Shown piece by piece: positions 29,803-37,161 of a stretch of 43,346 nucleotides of DNA (position 1 is its first letter; each line of letters starts with the position of its first letter). Made by a program: the position numbers and the translations under genes. Source of the stretch: Clostridia bacterium (lineage in GTDB: Bacteria > Bacillota > Clostridia > Peptostreptococcales > Acidaminobacteraceae); the NCBI GenBank assembly GCA_016937975.1, contig JAFGVN010000153.1, positions 1 to 43,346 on the forward strand, read 5' to 3'. Below the pieces are notes generated by a model. That model was given only the letters and a program-made list of their open reading frames with translations, did not search any database and had not been told where the DNA came from.

Positions 29803-31874
29803 TATTTTACCTCCTTATTTTCATAGAATCTATGATTCAACGTGGTTCTTTTAATCCATCCATCTAATAACAACAACAATGCAGGTAATACCGTTACAAC
29901 CATTGTGAAGGATAAAACGGTTCCTCTTCCCAGTAACAAACCTAAGTCTTGAATAACAGGTTGTTGGCTCGTTGCAGCCAAAGCAAATCCAGCGGTTGCA
30001 AGAATGGTTGCAGAAATTAATACAGCTGCGATATTATTTTTAAGGGCATGCCACATGGCCTCTCTCTTACTTTCAACCTTACGGTTATCCATATAGCGAT
30101 GGGTCATGAGGATGGCATAATCCACCGTAGCACCTAGCTGTACAGTACTGATGATCAGATACCCGATGAAACTAATGGCTGTATCATTAAAATAAGGTAC
30201 AGATAAGTTTATCCAAATAGCTGATTCAATGGTAAAAATCAAAATTAATGGCAATACCAAGGATCTAAAAGTTAAAAGTAGAACAATAAAAATACCTACA
30301 ACGGCTATTAAGTTAATGCGACCGGTGTCTACAGAAACTACTTTTTTCATATCATTTAGAGTAGGTGTTTGACCCGTTAAATAATATTCATCATAATACT
30401 TTGATGCGGTCTCAAGAAGCTCATCAATGTGATTGAAATTAGCTTCACTTTCCTGGGTCAAATGGGAATACAAAATAATTCTTGCATAATGTTCACTGTA
30501 GAACTGATTGAGTATTGCTTCATCCAAGTAAACATCTGGAACTTCGGTACCAACACTTTCAGCAAAGGACATGACTTGGGTGACGAAAGGATAATTCATT
30601 AGTGCTTCAGACAAAGCTTTCTCTTTCATGAGATCCTCGCGAGGCACTAAAAGTAATAAGGCATGTTCACTGCCAAACATCTCTTCAATTTTAGCCTTAT
30701 CTACAGTGGATCTTGCGCCTTCTGTATTGAAATCCATACCATATAAGAATTCAACTTGTGATTGTGCAAAGAAAGCAGGTAAAACAATGACAATGGCAAT
30801 CAGTAATAAAGGTACTTTTACCTTCAAAAGAAATTGACTGATGCGTCCTGGATGTGGCATAAAATCTTTATGCATGGTTTTATCAATCCAGTTATGAAAT
30901 ACCAGGGTAATCACAGGCAAGAATACCATGACTGAAACAAAACTTAAAAAAATTCCTTTTAGTAGGTTAATGCCTAAATCCGAACCAATGCCAAATCGCA
31001 TGAATATCAATGCTGAAAAACCAATCATCGTTGTTAATGCACTGGCAGCAACAGTTGGTAAAGAAGCTTTCATCGCTAAATACATAGCTTCCTTTGGTTC
31101 ATATCGATCTCTTTTATCGGAAAAACTATGTAATAAAAAGATTGCATAATCCATCGATACTGCCAATTGGAGAATTGGACTTACGGTATTGGTAATGAAA
31201 GAAATCTCGCCGAAAAAAGCATTTGATCCCATATTAATAAGAATCGCTATACCAATGGTAATCAAGAAGAAAATTGGCTCGATCCAAGATCTTGTTGCAA
31301 TAACCAACATAAAAATCAAAATTGGTATTAAAATCATCATGGCATTGGAGACTTCTGCACTTGAATTGTTTTGAATACTTGCATTGTAAAGGGCATCACC
31401 ACTAATTGAGTTATTTTCACCAATTAAATCATAAATAGCTTCTGTAGAAGCTGTTTCCATACCATTTTTTATGACAAGGGAAAATAAAGCCGTTTTTTCT
31501 TTATAATAGTTTTCGGTTAAGGCTCTGTCCATGAATTCTACAGGTGTCTTTTCCAAATAAGATTGACCTACAAGATCATCTAACCACAGAACTGATTTTA
31601 CCCCTGGAATCAAAGTCAGCTCATTTTTATAATACAATGCTTCTTGAATGGTTACATTTCGAATCATAACATTAAGATTTGGAAAACCATCTTCAAATTC
31701 CTGCTCTAATATTTTAATCGCCTGAGTTGAATTAGCTTCTTGAGGCAAATAATCTACAATTCTATAATTAACAGAGGTTTCTGATAATAAAGCCAAACTC
31801 AGTAGAATAATTATAGCGAAGAAAATTAAAATCGTTTTTCTAAATTTTATGATGCCTTTTAAAATATAATCCAC
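29802..31874 (-). CDS. MMPL/RND family exporter
   Basis: A 690-residue transporter with 12 predicted helices in the 1+5+1+5 layout of MMPL/HAE2-type RND proteins. Two extracytoplasmic loops are at about 35-175 and 365-505. Conserved Asp-Tyr pairs occur in the fourth helix of each half (S-M-D-Y-A-I-F-L and T-V-D-Y-A-I-L-M), the proton-relay residues of the family. It begins at GTG 31874 with AGGAGG 6 bases upstream. It exports lipids, drugs or peptides; substrate unknown. It is divergent from a TetR gene, which likely represses it. Confidence 0.92.
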   Translation of the reverse strand: MDYILKGIIKFRKTILIFFAIIILLSLALLSETSVNYRIVDYLPQEANSTQAIKILEQEFEDGFPNLNVMIRNVTIQEALYYKNELTLIPGVKSVLWLDDLVGQSYLEKTPVEFMDRALTENYYKEKTALFSLVIKNGMETASTEAIYDLIGENNSISGDALYNASIQNNSSAEVSNAMMILIPILIFMLVIATRSWIEPIFFLITIGIAILINMGSNAFFGEISFITNTVSPILQLAVSMDYAIFLLHSFSDKRDRYEPKEAMYLAMKASLPTVAASALTTMIGFSALIFMRFGIGSDLGINLLKGIFLSFVSVMVFLPVITLVFHNWIDKTMHKDFMPHPGRISQFLLKVKVPLLLIAIVIVLPAFFAQSQVEFLYGMDFNTEGARSTVDKAKIEEMFGSEHALLLLVPREDLMKEKALSEALMNYPFVTQVMSFAESVGTEVPDVYLDEAILNQFYSEHYARIILYSHLTQESEANFNHIDELLETASKYYDEYYLTGQTPTLNDMKKVVSVDTGRINLIAVVGIFIVLLLTFRSLVLPLILIFTIESAIWINLSVPYFNDTAISFIGYLIISTVQLGATVDYAILMTHRYMDNRKVESKREAMWHALKNNIAAVLISATILATAGFALAATSQQPVIQDLGLLLGRGTVLSFTMVVTVLPALLLLLDGWIKRTTLNHRFYENKEVK

Positions 31875-31916
31875 AACACACCTCCTTATCGTACATCGTG
31901 TGTATTATCTATTACA

Positions 31917-31987
31917 GTGTTTATTTTAAGTACTTTATGTTATAATAGCAACAAACAGATATTTGTTCTACGTTATTTAATAAACAC
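31917..31987. promoter_or_regulatory. Overlapping divergent promoters with dyad operators
   Basis: Minus-strand promoter: TTGCTA (31951-31946), 17 bp, TAAAAT (31928-31923). Plus-strand promoter: extended -10 TGTTATAAT ending at 31946. AACAAA-6-TTTGTT (31950-31967) covers the minus -35 and the plus start point. GTGTTTATT (31917-31925) and its inverted copy AATAAACAC (31979-31987) flank it. This is a good layout for TetR control of both genes. Confidence 0.65.
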
Positions 31988-32040
31988 ATTAACCCAAAAT
32001 GTTGAAATAAATTCATATTTCAGTTATTTGAGGAGGAACT

Positions 32041-32613
32041 ATGAGCCAATCTGAAGATCGACGTGTTAAATATACCAAGCTCTTTTTAAAAGAAAGTTTA
32101 ATTGATTTGTTAGAAGAAAAGAATATTGGAAGTATTACCATTAAAGAACTCTGTGAAAAAGCTGATGTAAATCGTGGTACTTTTTACAAGCATTATGCCG
32201 ACCAATACGCCCTTCTAAAAAGCATTGAAGATGAGTATGTTGAAAAAGTTATGCAAGATATCAATTACACCAATCGTATTCAAGATGAAATCTATCCCTT
32301 GGCTTATGACATTCTGGTTTTCATTAAGGAAAATGAAAAAATCAGCAGAATACTTTTACACGATCGGGTCGGTAATGCCTTTCCAAAGCGAATCATCGGT
32401 CTTGTTTATGACAGAATGCTCTCATTTATTGCATACGAAACCACCATCGACTTGGCAAGAATTCAATTAATATCTTCCTTTACATTAAACGGTTGCATAG
32501 GAGCAATTCAAAACTGGTTTGACTCCAACTTTATTTTAACAACAGAAGAAGTTGCGGATATGATTACCCTCTTAGTAACTTCCTCTTTGGACTTAACAGC
32601 CATAAAGGCTTAG
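32041..32613 (+). CDS. TetR/AcrR family regulator of the MMPL operon
   Basis: A 190-residue regulator with N-terminal TetR helix-turn-helix (about 10-55: G-S-I-T-I-K-E-L-C-E-K-A-D-V-N-R-G-T-F-Y-K-H-Y). The C-terminal domain is of the TetR_C_8 kind found in DhaS-like Firmicute regulators (ends with N-G-C-I-G-A-I-Q-N-W-F). GAGGAGG precedes the ATG. Divergent from the exporter operon with operator-like dyads between them, so repression of the exporter and of itself is the likely mode. Confidence 0.9.
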   Translation: MSQSEDRRVKYTKLFLKESLIDLLEEKNIGSITIKELCEKADVNRGTFYKHYADQYALLKSIEDEYVEKVMQDINYTNRIQDEIYPLAYDILVFIKENEKISRILLHDRVGNAFPKRIIGLVYDRMLSFIAYETTIDLARIQLISSFTLNGCIGAIQNWFDSNFILTTEEVADMITLLVTSSLDLTAIKA

Positions 32614-32663
32614 AAGATTTAGCATATATACCCCAATATTTACAATTCTATCGATTCCAACAG

Positions 32664-32691
32664 GCACTTCTTTATAGAAGTGCTTTTCTTT
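32664..32691 (+). terminator. Terminator of the TetR gene
   Basis: GCACTTCT and AGAAGTGC around TTAT, then TTTTCTTT. Confidence 0.9.
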
Positions 32692-32807
32692 CCTCATTGT
32701 TCATTATTCCTTTTCCTTTCGTAAGCAAAGGGGTTCAATTGATTCAATTATGAACAAAATATATTTATTATTGATAAGTTTTTTATTGATTTAGAATTTT
32801 CACTCTG

Positions 32808-32838
32808 TTAAACTGTTTAGGAAGTCGAAACAGTTTAA
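32808..32838 (+). promoter_or_regulatory. 11-bp inverted repeat upstream of the MATE gene
   Basis: TTAAACTGTTT (32808-32818) and AAACAGTTTAA (32828-32838) are exact inverted copies with a 9-base spacer, ending 12 bases before the start codon. Probable repressor operator, or a hairpin just before the ribosome binding site (GAGGT at 32842-32846). Confidence 0.55.
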
Positions 32839-32850
32839 AATGAGGTCATT

Positions 32851-34203
32851 ATGACAAAAAAATTAGAAATGCGCATCGCCATATTTAAGATGATTATGCC
32901 AATATTATTATCCAGCGTTTTGGAAATGATGGTAGGATTCATTTCAATGGCTTTAATAGGAAATCTTGGTTCAGTAGCCATTGGTGCAATGGGATTGGCC
33001 ACTAGAGTTCGTGGTATTATATGGTCAGTATACAAAGGTATTGGAATTGGTGCACAAGTTGTCACTGCTCAAGCTGTTGGTGCAGAAGATGAAATGCGTG
33101 TGAAGGACACCATCAAACAAACCATTGGTTCCATCTTCATTATTTCTGTTTTATTCTTAACAACAATGCTTGTTTTTCCATCATTTTGGCTCTCAATTTT
33201 CAGTGCTAAGGATTCACTACTCAGTACTGCAATTTCAGTATTGCGAATTGTTGCATTTGGTATGCCATTTTTAGGCATTGTCATTATTATCTCTGGAATC
33301 TTGCAAGGTAAGGGAGATGCCTTTACCCCAATGGTGATTTCAATCTTTATGAATATTACCAATGCTTTCGTTGGCATTGTATTAGTTAAAGGTCTTTTAG
33401 GTTTCCCTGAATTAGGCCTAAAAGGTGCCGCTTATGCTATGGTCATCTCACAAGGTCTAGCAGCATTAATGGGTTTGTACTTCCTCGTCAGAAAGAAAGG
33501 CTTAATCAGTGGTGCAACGCCATGGTCATTCTTTCAATTTACAAAACCTATTCTTAAAAGTGTTTACAGTACGGGTATTCCTACAGCAATAGAGTCACTA
33601 TTTTGGAATATTAGTTCCATATTAATCATACGATCAATTCTAACCTATGGAAATGATGCTTATGCGTCTTATCAATTGGGATTACAAGCTGAAAGTCTAG
33701 CTTATATGCCTATGGCAGGTTTCCAAATCGCTGCAACTGCTTTTGTTGGTAGATATCTTGGTGCTCACGATCCTAAAACAGCTAAAACATACTTTAAGGA
33801 AATTGTAAAATGGGCATTTATTTTATCTATTTTCGGTGGTAGTATCCTCGTGTTTTTACCAAAACAAGTTTTAGGCATTATGACACAGGATCAAAATCTC
33901 ATTCATCGAGCAGTCATTTATCTGATTTTCTGTGGTCTTGCACAAGTCCCTCAAAATGTCGCAGGCGTTTTAGGGGGTGCCTTAAGAGGTGCAGGCTATA
34001 CTAAATTGCCTATGTATGCTGCTGGTATTGGTATTTATGTGGTTAGAGTTCCTATTGCAATGCTCAGTGCCTTCGTTTTTAATTGGTCTGTTAATATTAT
34101 TTTCTTGGCAATTGCTTTGGATATGACCGTTAGATTATTTTTAAACAGTGTCTTATATTTTAAAACGGATATTTATGAAAATCCACATATCGTCATCGAA
34201 TAG
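32851..34203 (+). CDS. MATE family efflux transporter
   Basis: A 450-residue membrane protein with 12 predicted helices in two similar halves, of the MATE (NorM/DinF) family. Marks are G-F-I-S-M-A-L-I-G in helix 1, G-A-Q-V-V-T-A-Q-A-V-G in helix 2, Q-G-K-G-D-A-F-T-P, and in the second half A-A-T-A-F-V-G-R-Y-L-G-A and G-G-A-L-R-G-A-G-Y-T-K. It exports cationic drugs or metabolites using sodium or proton flow. Single gene with terminator, preceded by an inverted repeat likely to be an operator. Confidence 0.93.
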   Translation: MTKKLEMRIAIFKMIMPILLSSVLEMMVGFISMALIGNLGSVAIGAMGLATRVRGIIWSVYKGIGIGAQVVTAQAVGAEDEMRVKDTIKQTIGSIFIISVLFLTTMLVFPSFWLSIFSAKDSLLSTAISVLRIVAFGMPFLGIVIIISGILQGKGDAFTPMVISIFMNITNAFVGIVLVKGLLGFPELGLKGAAYAMVISQGLAALMGLYFLVRKKGLISGATPWSFFQFTKPILKSVYSTGIPTAIESLFWNISSILIIRSILTYGNDAYASYQLGLQAESLAYMPMAGFQIAATAFVGRYLGAHDPKTAKTYFKEIVKWAFILSIFGGSILVFLPKQVLGIMTQDQNLIHRAVIYLIFCGLAQVPQNVAGVLGGALRGAGYTKLPMYAAGIGIYVVRVPIAMLSAFVFNWSVNIIFLAIALDMTVRLFLNSVLYFKTDIYENPHIVIE

Positions 34204-34223
34204 CCTTTTGGGGCTATTTTTTT
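34201..34223 (+). terminator. Terminator of the MATE gene
   Basis: TAGCC and GGCTA around TTTTGG, then seven T; overlaps the stop codon. Confidence 0.85.
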
Positions 34224-34236
34224 CACCCTTAACAAA

Positions 34237-34261
34237 ATAAAAGACGTGTAACTTCCACGTC
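34237..34261 (-). terminator. Terminator of the small charged protein gene
   Basis: GACGTG and CACGTC (34243-34261) around TAACTTC; on the minus strand TTTTATTTTG follows. It overlaps the stop codon. Confidence 0.75.
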
Positions 34262-34412
34262 AATTGTATAAATGGGATTTTTCTTTTTCATGCACAAACC
34301 ATATTTCCTTTTCTGATTTTTTTAGCTTTGCTTCCATGGTTTTAAGATATTCTTCTTGAAGTGTCTTTCGCTCTTCTTCAGTCATATCTGAGAGTTTTTT
34401 TCTCGGTGTCAT
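34260..34412 (-). CDS. Small highly charged protein, function unknown
   Basis: A 50-residue soluble protein, very rich in Lys and Glu, predicted mainly helical (M-T-P-R-K-K-L-S-D-M-T-E-E-E-R-K-T-L then a second charged helix), ending W-F-V-H-E-K-E-K-S-H-L-Y-N. I chose ATG 34412, closest to AGGTGA. An upstream ATG at 34445 would add 11 residues but lacks a ribosome binding site. Closed by its own terminator. No family recognised. Confidence 0.55.
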   Translation of the reverse strand: MTPRKKLSDMTEEERKTLQEEYLKTMEAKLKKSEKEIWFVHEKEKSHLYN

Positions 34413-34458
34413 AACATCACCTGCTTTCATTTTATTTTTACCCAAAACACAAAAAAAT

Positions 34459-34481
34459 AATCAGATACGATGTATCTGATT
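34459..34481. terminator. Terminator of the class V aminotransferase gene
   Basis: AATCAGATAC and GTATCTGATT around GAT; T-run on the minus strand (A-run 34452-34458), and a T-run also follows on the plus strand. Confidence 0.85.
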
Positions 34482-34492
34482 GGTTTTTTAGT

Positions 34493-36211
34493 TTATATCA
34501 TTGAGGCTACAGGATACCATCTTAAATCATCTAATTCAGAAGCTTCAAAATGTCCTTCACAAGGTGTATAGGTCTCTTCCAATTGTAATGCCTTTGCATG
34601 AGCCATTTCCATATACTCTCGATACAACTCATGATGATTTAAATCACTTTCATCAAAAACATCTTTTTCCAATAAGGATAAACTAGACTTTAATCCGAAA
34701 TTTTCAACAAATTCATTGACTTCATGGTAATCTTTCTTTTCCCACATGCCATTTCTTAAATTCATTATATATTCTTGAATAAATAAATAACCATATTTTC
34801 CAATAAATTCAATGGCATCCACAATAAATGCAACTTCTTCTAAACTCATGGCATAATGGAAATTTACTCTTACCCAACCTGGCTTTAAAGAGCTATATCC
34901 TTTTAATACAACATCTCTATAGCGCATGGAGTGCTCTGCATCTACATCCAGTAATCGATGTCCATAGGGTCCAGCACAAGCACAACCAGCTCTAGACTGG
35001 ATACCAAAGAGATCATTTAAGAGCTTGGTTACAAATTTATGGTGTAAGTAACCTTCTTTATGACGAATGTTAAAAGACATAATACTGATGCGCTCTTTAG
35101 GATCATGGGGTCCCAAGACATGTACTTTTTCATGGGTTAAAAGACGATTGAAGGCATAGGTAATATACTTTTCCTCTATACTTTCAATGTTTTCTATACC
35201 TATATGATCTTTTAATTCTATTGCCAAAGAGGCCTTAATAATCTGCAGAATGCCTGGTGTTCCTGCCATTTCTCTAGCTTCAACATCATGTACAAAGTCA
35301 TACCCCAGAGAGCTAACGTAATCTACTGTACCACCACCTGCAATGGTTGGAGAACCATTTTCATCATACAATCTCTTATTGATTACCAAAAGACCTGTGG
35401 CACCTGGTCCACCAATAAACTTATGGGATGATACATAGATTGCGTCAAAATAACTTTTTTCATCTTTATTCATGTTGATGTCAACATAAGGTGCAGAGGC
35501 TGCAAAATCAAAACAAGCATAGGCATCATGCTCATGTAGAATTCTTGCAATATCATATATGGGTGATTTCACACCAGTCACATTGGATGCGGCTGAAATG
35601 GAACCAACCTTTAAACGATCTTTATATTTTGGATCTGAAACTTTCGCTTCTAAATCCTTTAAATCAAACAAACCTTCACAAGTTAAGTTGATTTCAACAA
35701 CATCTGCAAAACTTTCACGCCAAATAAGATCATTGGAATGATGCTCGTAGGCAGATATAAAAATGACCGGTTTTTTCATATCAATATCTTTGAAAAAATG
35801 ATCTACACAATCATTGGTACATATCAGTGATTCTCTTTGAGACAAATGCTTTTCAACTTTCTCTTTTAATCTTGGAGAATAATAAATGCCTAAAATACTG
35901 GCTAATTTTTGTATGGCACCTGTTGCCCCAGTACCTACTGGAATAATATAGTCTTCGTCTAATGCATTAAAAGCCTTTTTAATATTTCGTTCCGCCAGAT
36001 GCACTATTTCAGTCATGGTTTTTCCCGTCATACTTTCCTCTGTATGGGAATTGGCATATACCTTTTGCAATTCAATCATGTACTTTTCAATGAATTTCAG
36101 ACTCTTTCCTGATGCTGTATAATCTGCATAAGTGATCACTCTTTCACCAAATGGTGTTTGTATTTTCGTTTGATTACCAATAATTTCTTTTCTTAATTCA
36201 TGAACATTCAT
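34493..36211 (-). CDS. Class V aminotransferase / cysteine desulfurase-like PLP enzyme
   Basis: A 572-residue PLP enzyme of the aminotransferase class V fold. The early A-D-Y-T-A-S-G-K-S, the H-E-H-H-S-N region (E-H-H-S-N-D-L-I-W-R-E), the cofactor Asp in C-F-D-F-A-A-S-A-P-Y-V, and the Schiff-base lysine in S-S-H-K-F-I-G-G-P-G-A-T-G are all present. A desulfurase-like cysteine loop occurs in Q-S-R-A-G-C-A-C-A-G-P-Y-G-H. It is about 150 residues longer than SufS/IscS because of insertions and a C-terminal extension, so it belongs to the long variant group whose substrate is undefined. No suf or isc genes are nearby. The ATG follows AGGAGG. Operator-like repeats lie upstream. Confidence 0.85.
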   Translation of the reverse strand: MNVHELRKEIIGNQTKIQTPFGERVITYADYTASGKSLKFIEKYMIELQKVYANSHTEESMTGKTMTEIVHLAERNIKKAFNALDEDYIIPVGTGATGAIQKLASILGIYYSPRLKEKVEKHLSQRESLICTNDCVDHFFKDIDMKKPVIFISAYEHHSNDLIWRESFADVVEINLTCEGLFDLKDLEAKVSDPKYKDRLKVGSISAASNVTGVKSPIYDIARILHEHDAYACFDFAASAPYVDINMNKDEKSYFDAIYVSSHKFIGGPGATGLLVINKRLYDENGSPTIAGGGTVDYVSSLGYDFVHDVEAREMAGTPGILQIIKASLAIELKDHIGIENIESIEEKYITYAFNRLLTHEKVHVLGPHDPKERISIMSFNIRHKEGYLHHKFVTKLLNDLFGIQSRAGCACAGPYGHRLLDVDAEHSMRYRDVVLKGYSSLKPGWVRVNFHYAMSLEEVAFIVDAIEFIGKYGYLFIQEYIMNLRNGMWEKKDYHEVNEFVENFGLKSSLSLLEKDVFDESDLNHHELYREYMEMAHAKALQLEETYTPCEGHFEASELDDLRWYPVASMI

Positions 36212-36280
36212 AATGCACCTCCTACCTTTTATACTGCAAGTTGCGTGCCAACAAAATGAATGCCTCTATCCAATGATATT

Positions 36281-36351
36281 CTCATAATGAGACTGAAACC
36301 CTAAAAAACAATCTCATTATGAGATTGTTTTCTGAATATTCTCATAATGAG
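36281..36351. repeat. Triple CTCATWATGAG palindrome array
   Basis: CTCATAATGAG (36281-36291), CTCATTATGAG (36313-36323) and CTCATAATGAG (36341-36351) are three copies of one 11-bp palindrome at intervals of 32 and 28 bases, close to three helical turns. The middle copy sits in a longer perfect palindrome, 36305-36331. The array is upstream of the PLP enzyme gene and downstream of the unknown gene 36358-37020. Probable multi-site operator. Confidence 0.75.
36303..36331 (-). terminator. Terminator of the unknown gene, coinciding with the middle palindrome
   Basis: On the minus strand CAATCTCA-TAA-TGAGATTG is followed by TTTTTT. The same sequence contains one of the three operator-like copies, so it may serve both purposes. 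Confidence 0.6.
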
Positions 36352-36357
36352 ATTGTA

Positions 36358-37020
36358 TTATCCTAAGATTTTTTTAAAAAAGATTTTATCCTTTTCCAAG
36401 AAGCACTTTTCCAAATTCAAATGCCCATCAAACCCAGTCATATCAAAAGTAAGATTCAAATTGTATTTTCTTAGTATCGCTTGAACCTTTCCAAGATCTT
36501 CTACAAACTCCTTTTTCATTGTCGCTGGTAAACAAAACCAATCTGTTGCATACATCACTTGGTCGTCAAAATCAAAGAAAAGAAATGGATAGCGTCTGGC
36601 TATTTTATCTACTTTGAGAAAATCCTTTGAATCAATGAACGTTTGACTTTCACCAAAGTGAACACCTAAGGATGGTTCCAAGTAATAAGCGTCGTCCAGG
36701 AGCATACCATCAGACCACTTCATGTCTTCTCCTAATTTTTCTCCTTCGACATAGTTGTAAACTTTGCTGACGTTCTCATTTAAACTTAGCATTTTATAAG
36801 ATGCTTTCAGTTGAAAACCCAGGTTCTCTATTCGAATCAATTGCTCCGCATCGACATTTTCAATTTTCAATAAATCATCAAAGGAATTTAAAGATTGTGG
36901 ATTCTGAGGACGCCTTAAAATGACAAGTTCCAAATCCATTTCATTGGCAAAAGCCATGATGTGTTGTCTAAACGCCATATTTTCTTTTCCTTCATCAACC
37001 TTTAAAATCAATCGTTGCAT
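36358..37020 (-). CDS. Conserved hypothetical protein
   Basis: A 220-residue soluble protein with no recognised domain, signal peptide or membrane helix. It is acidic in its middle part, with aromatic clusters (R-Y-P-F-L-F-F-D-F-D-D-Q-V-M-Y-A-T-D-W-F). Only two Cys are present and no obvious metal site. ATG 37020 is preceded by a weak GTGGGG. It shares an intergenic region with the divergent Sel1-like gene, which carries four TTAGAGT half-sites, so the two are probably co-regulated. What it does is unknown. Confidence 0.7.
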   Translation of the reverse strand: MQRLILKVDEGKENMAFRQHIMAFANEMDLELVILRRPQNPQSLNSFDDLLKIENVDAEQLIRIENLGFQLKASYKMLSLNENVSKVYNYVEGEKLGEDMKWSDGMLLDDAYYLEPSLGVHFGESQTFIDSKDFLKVDKIARRYPFLFFDFDDQVMYATDWFCLPATMKKEFVEDLGKVQAILRKYNLNLTFDMTGFDGHLNLEKCFLEKDKIFFKKILG

Positions 37021-37041
37021 ATTAACCCCACTTTCTAATCC

Positions 37042-37095
37042 TTAGAGTGATGATTTCACTCTAAATTAAGCATAATTCTTAGAGTCTCTTAGAGT
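37042..37095. repeat. TTAGAGT half-site cluster between divergent genes
   Basis: TTAGAGTG (37042-37049) faces its inverted copy CACTCTAA (37057-37064); TTAGAGT recurs as direct copies at 37079-37085 and 37089-37095. Four exact heptamers in 54 bases between divergent starts suggest a regulator-binding region. Confidence 0.65.
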
Positions 37096-37161
37096 AAATA
37101 TATAAATTTTGCACTTACACAGAATCCATTTTATAATATACATATAAGCTTGGAGGTTTTT

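Noticed and set aside
36281-36351. CRISPR array
   Set aside because: Repeats are only 11 bp, three copies, and spacers are too short and contain a terminator; no cas genes nearby.
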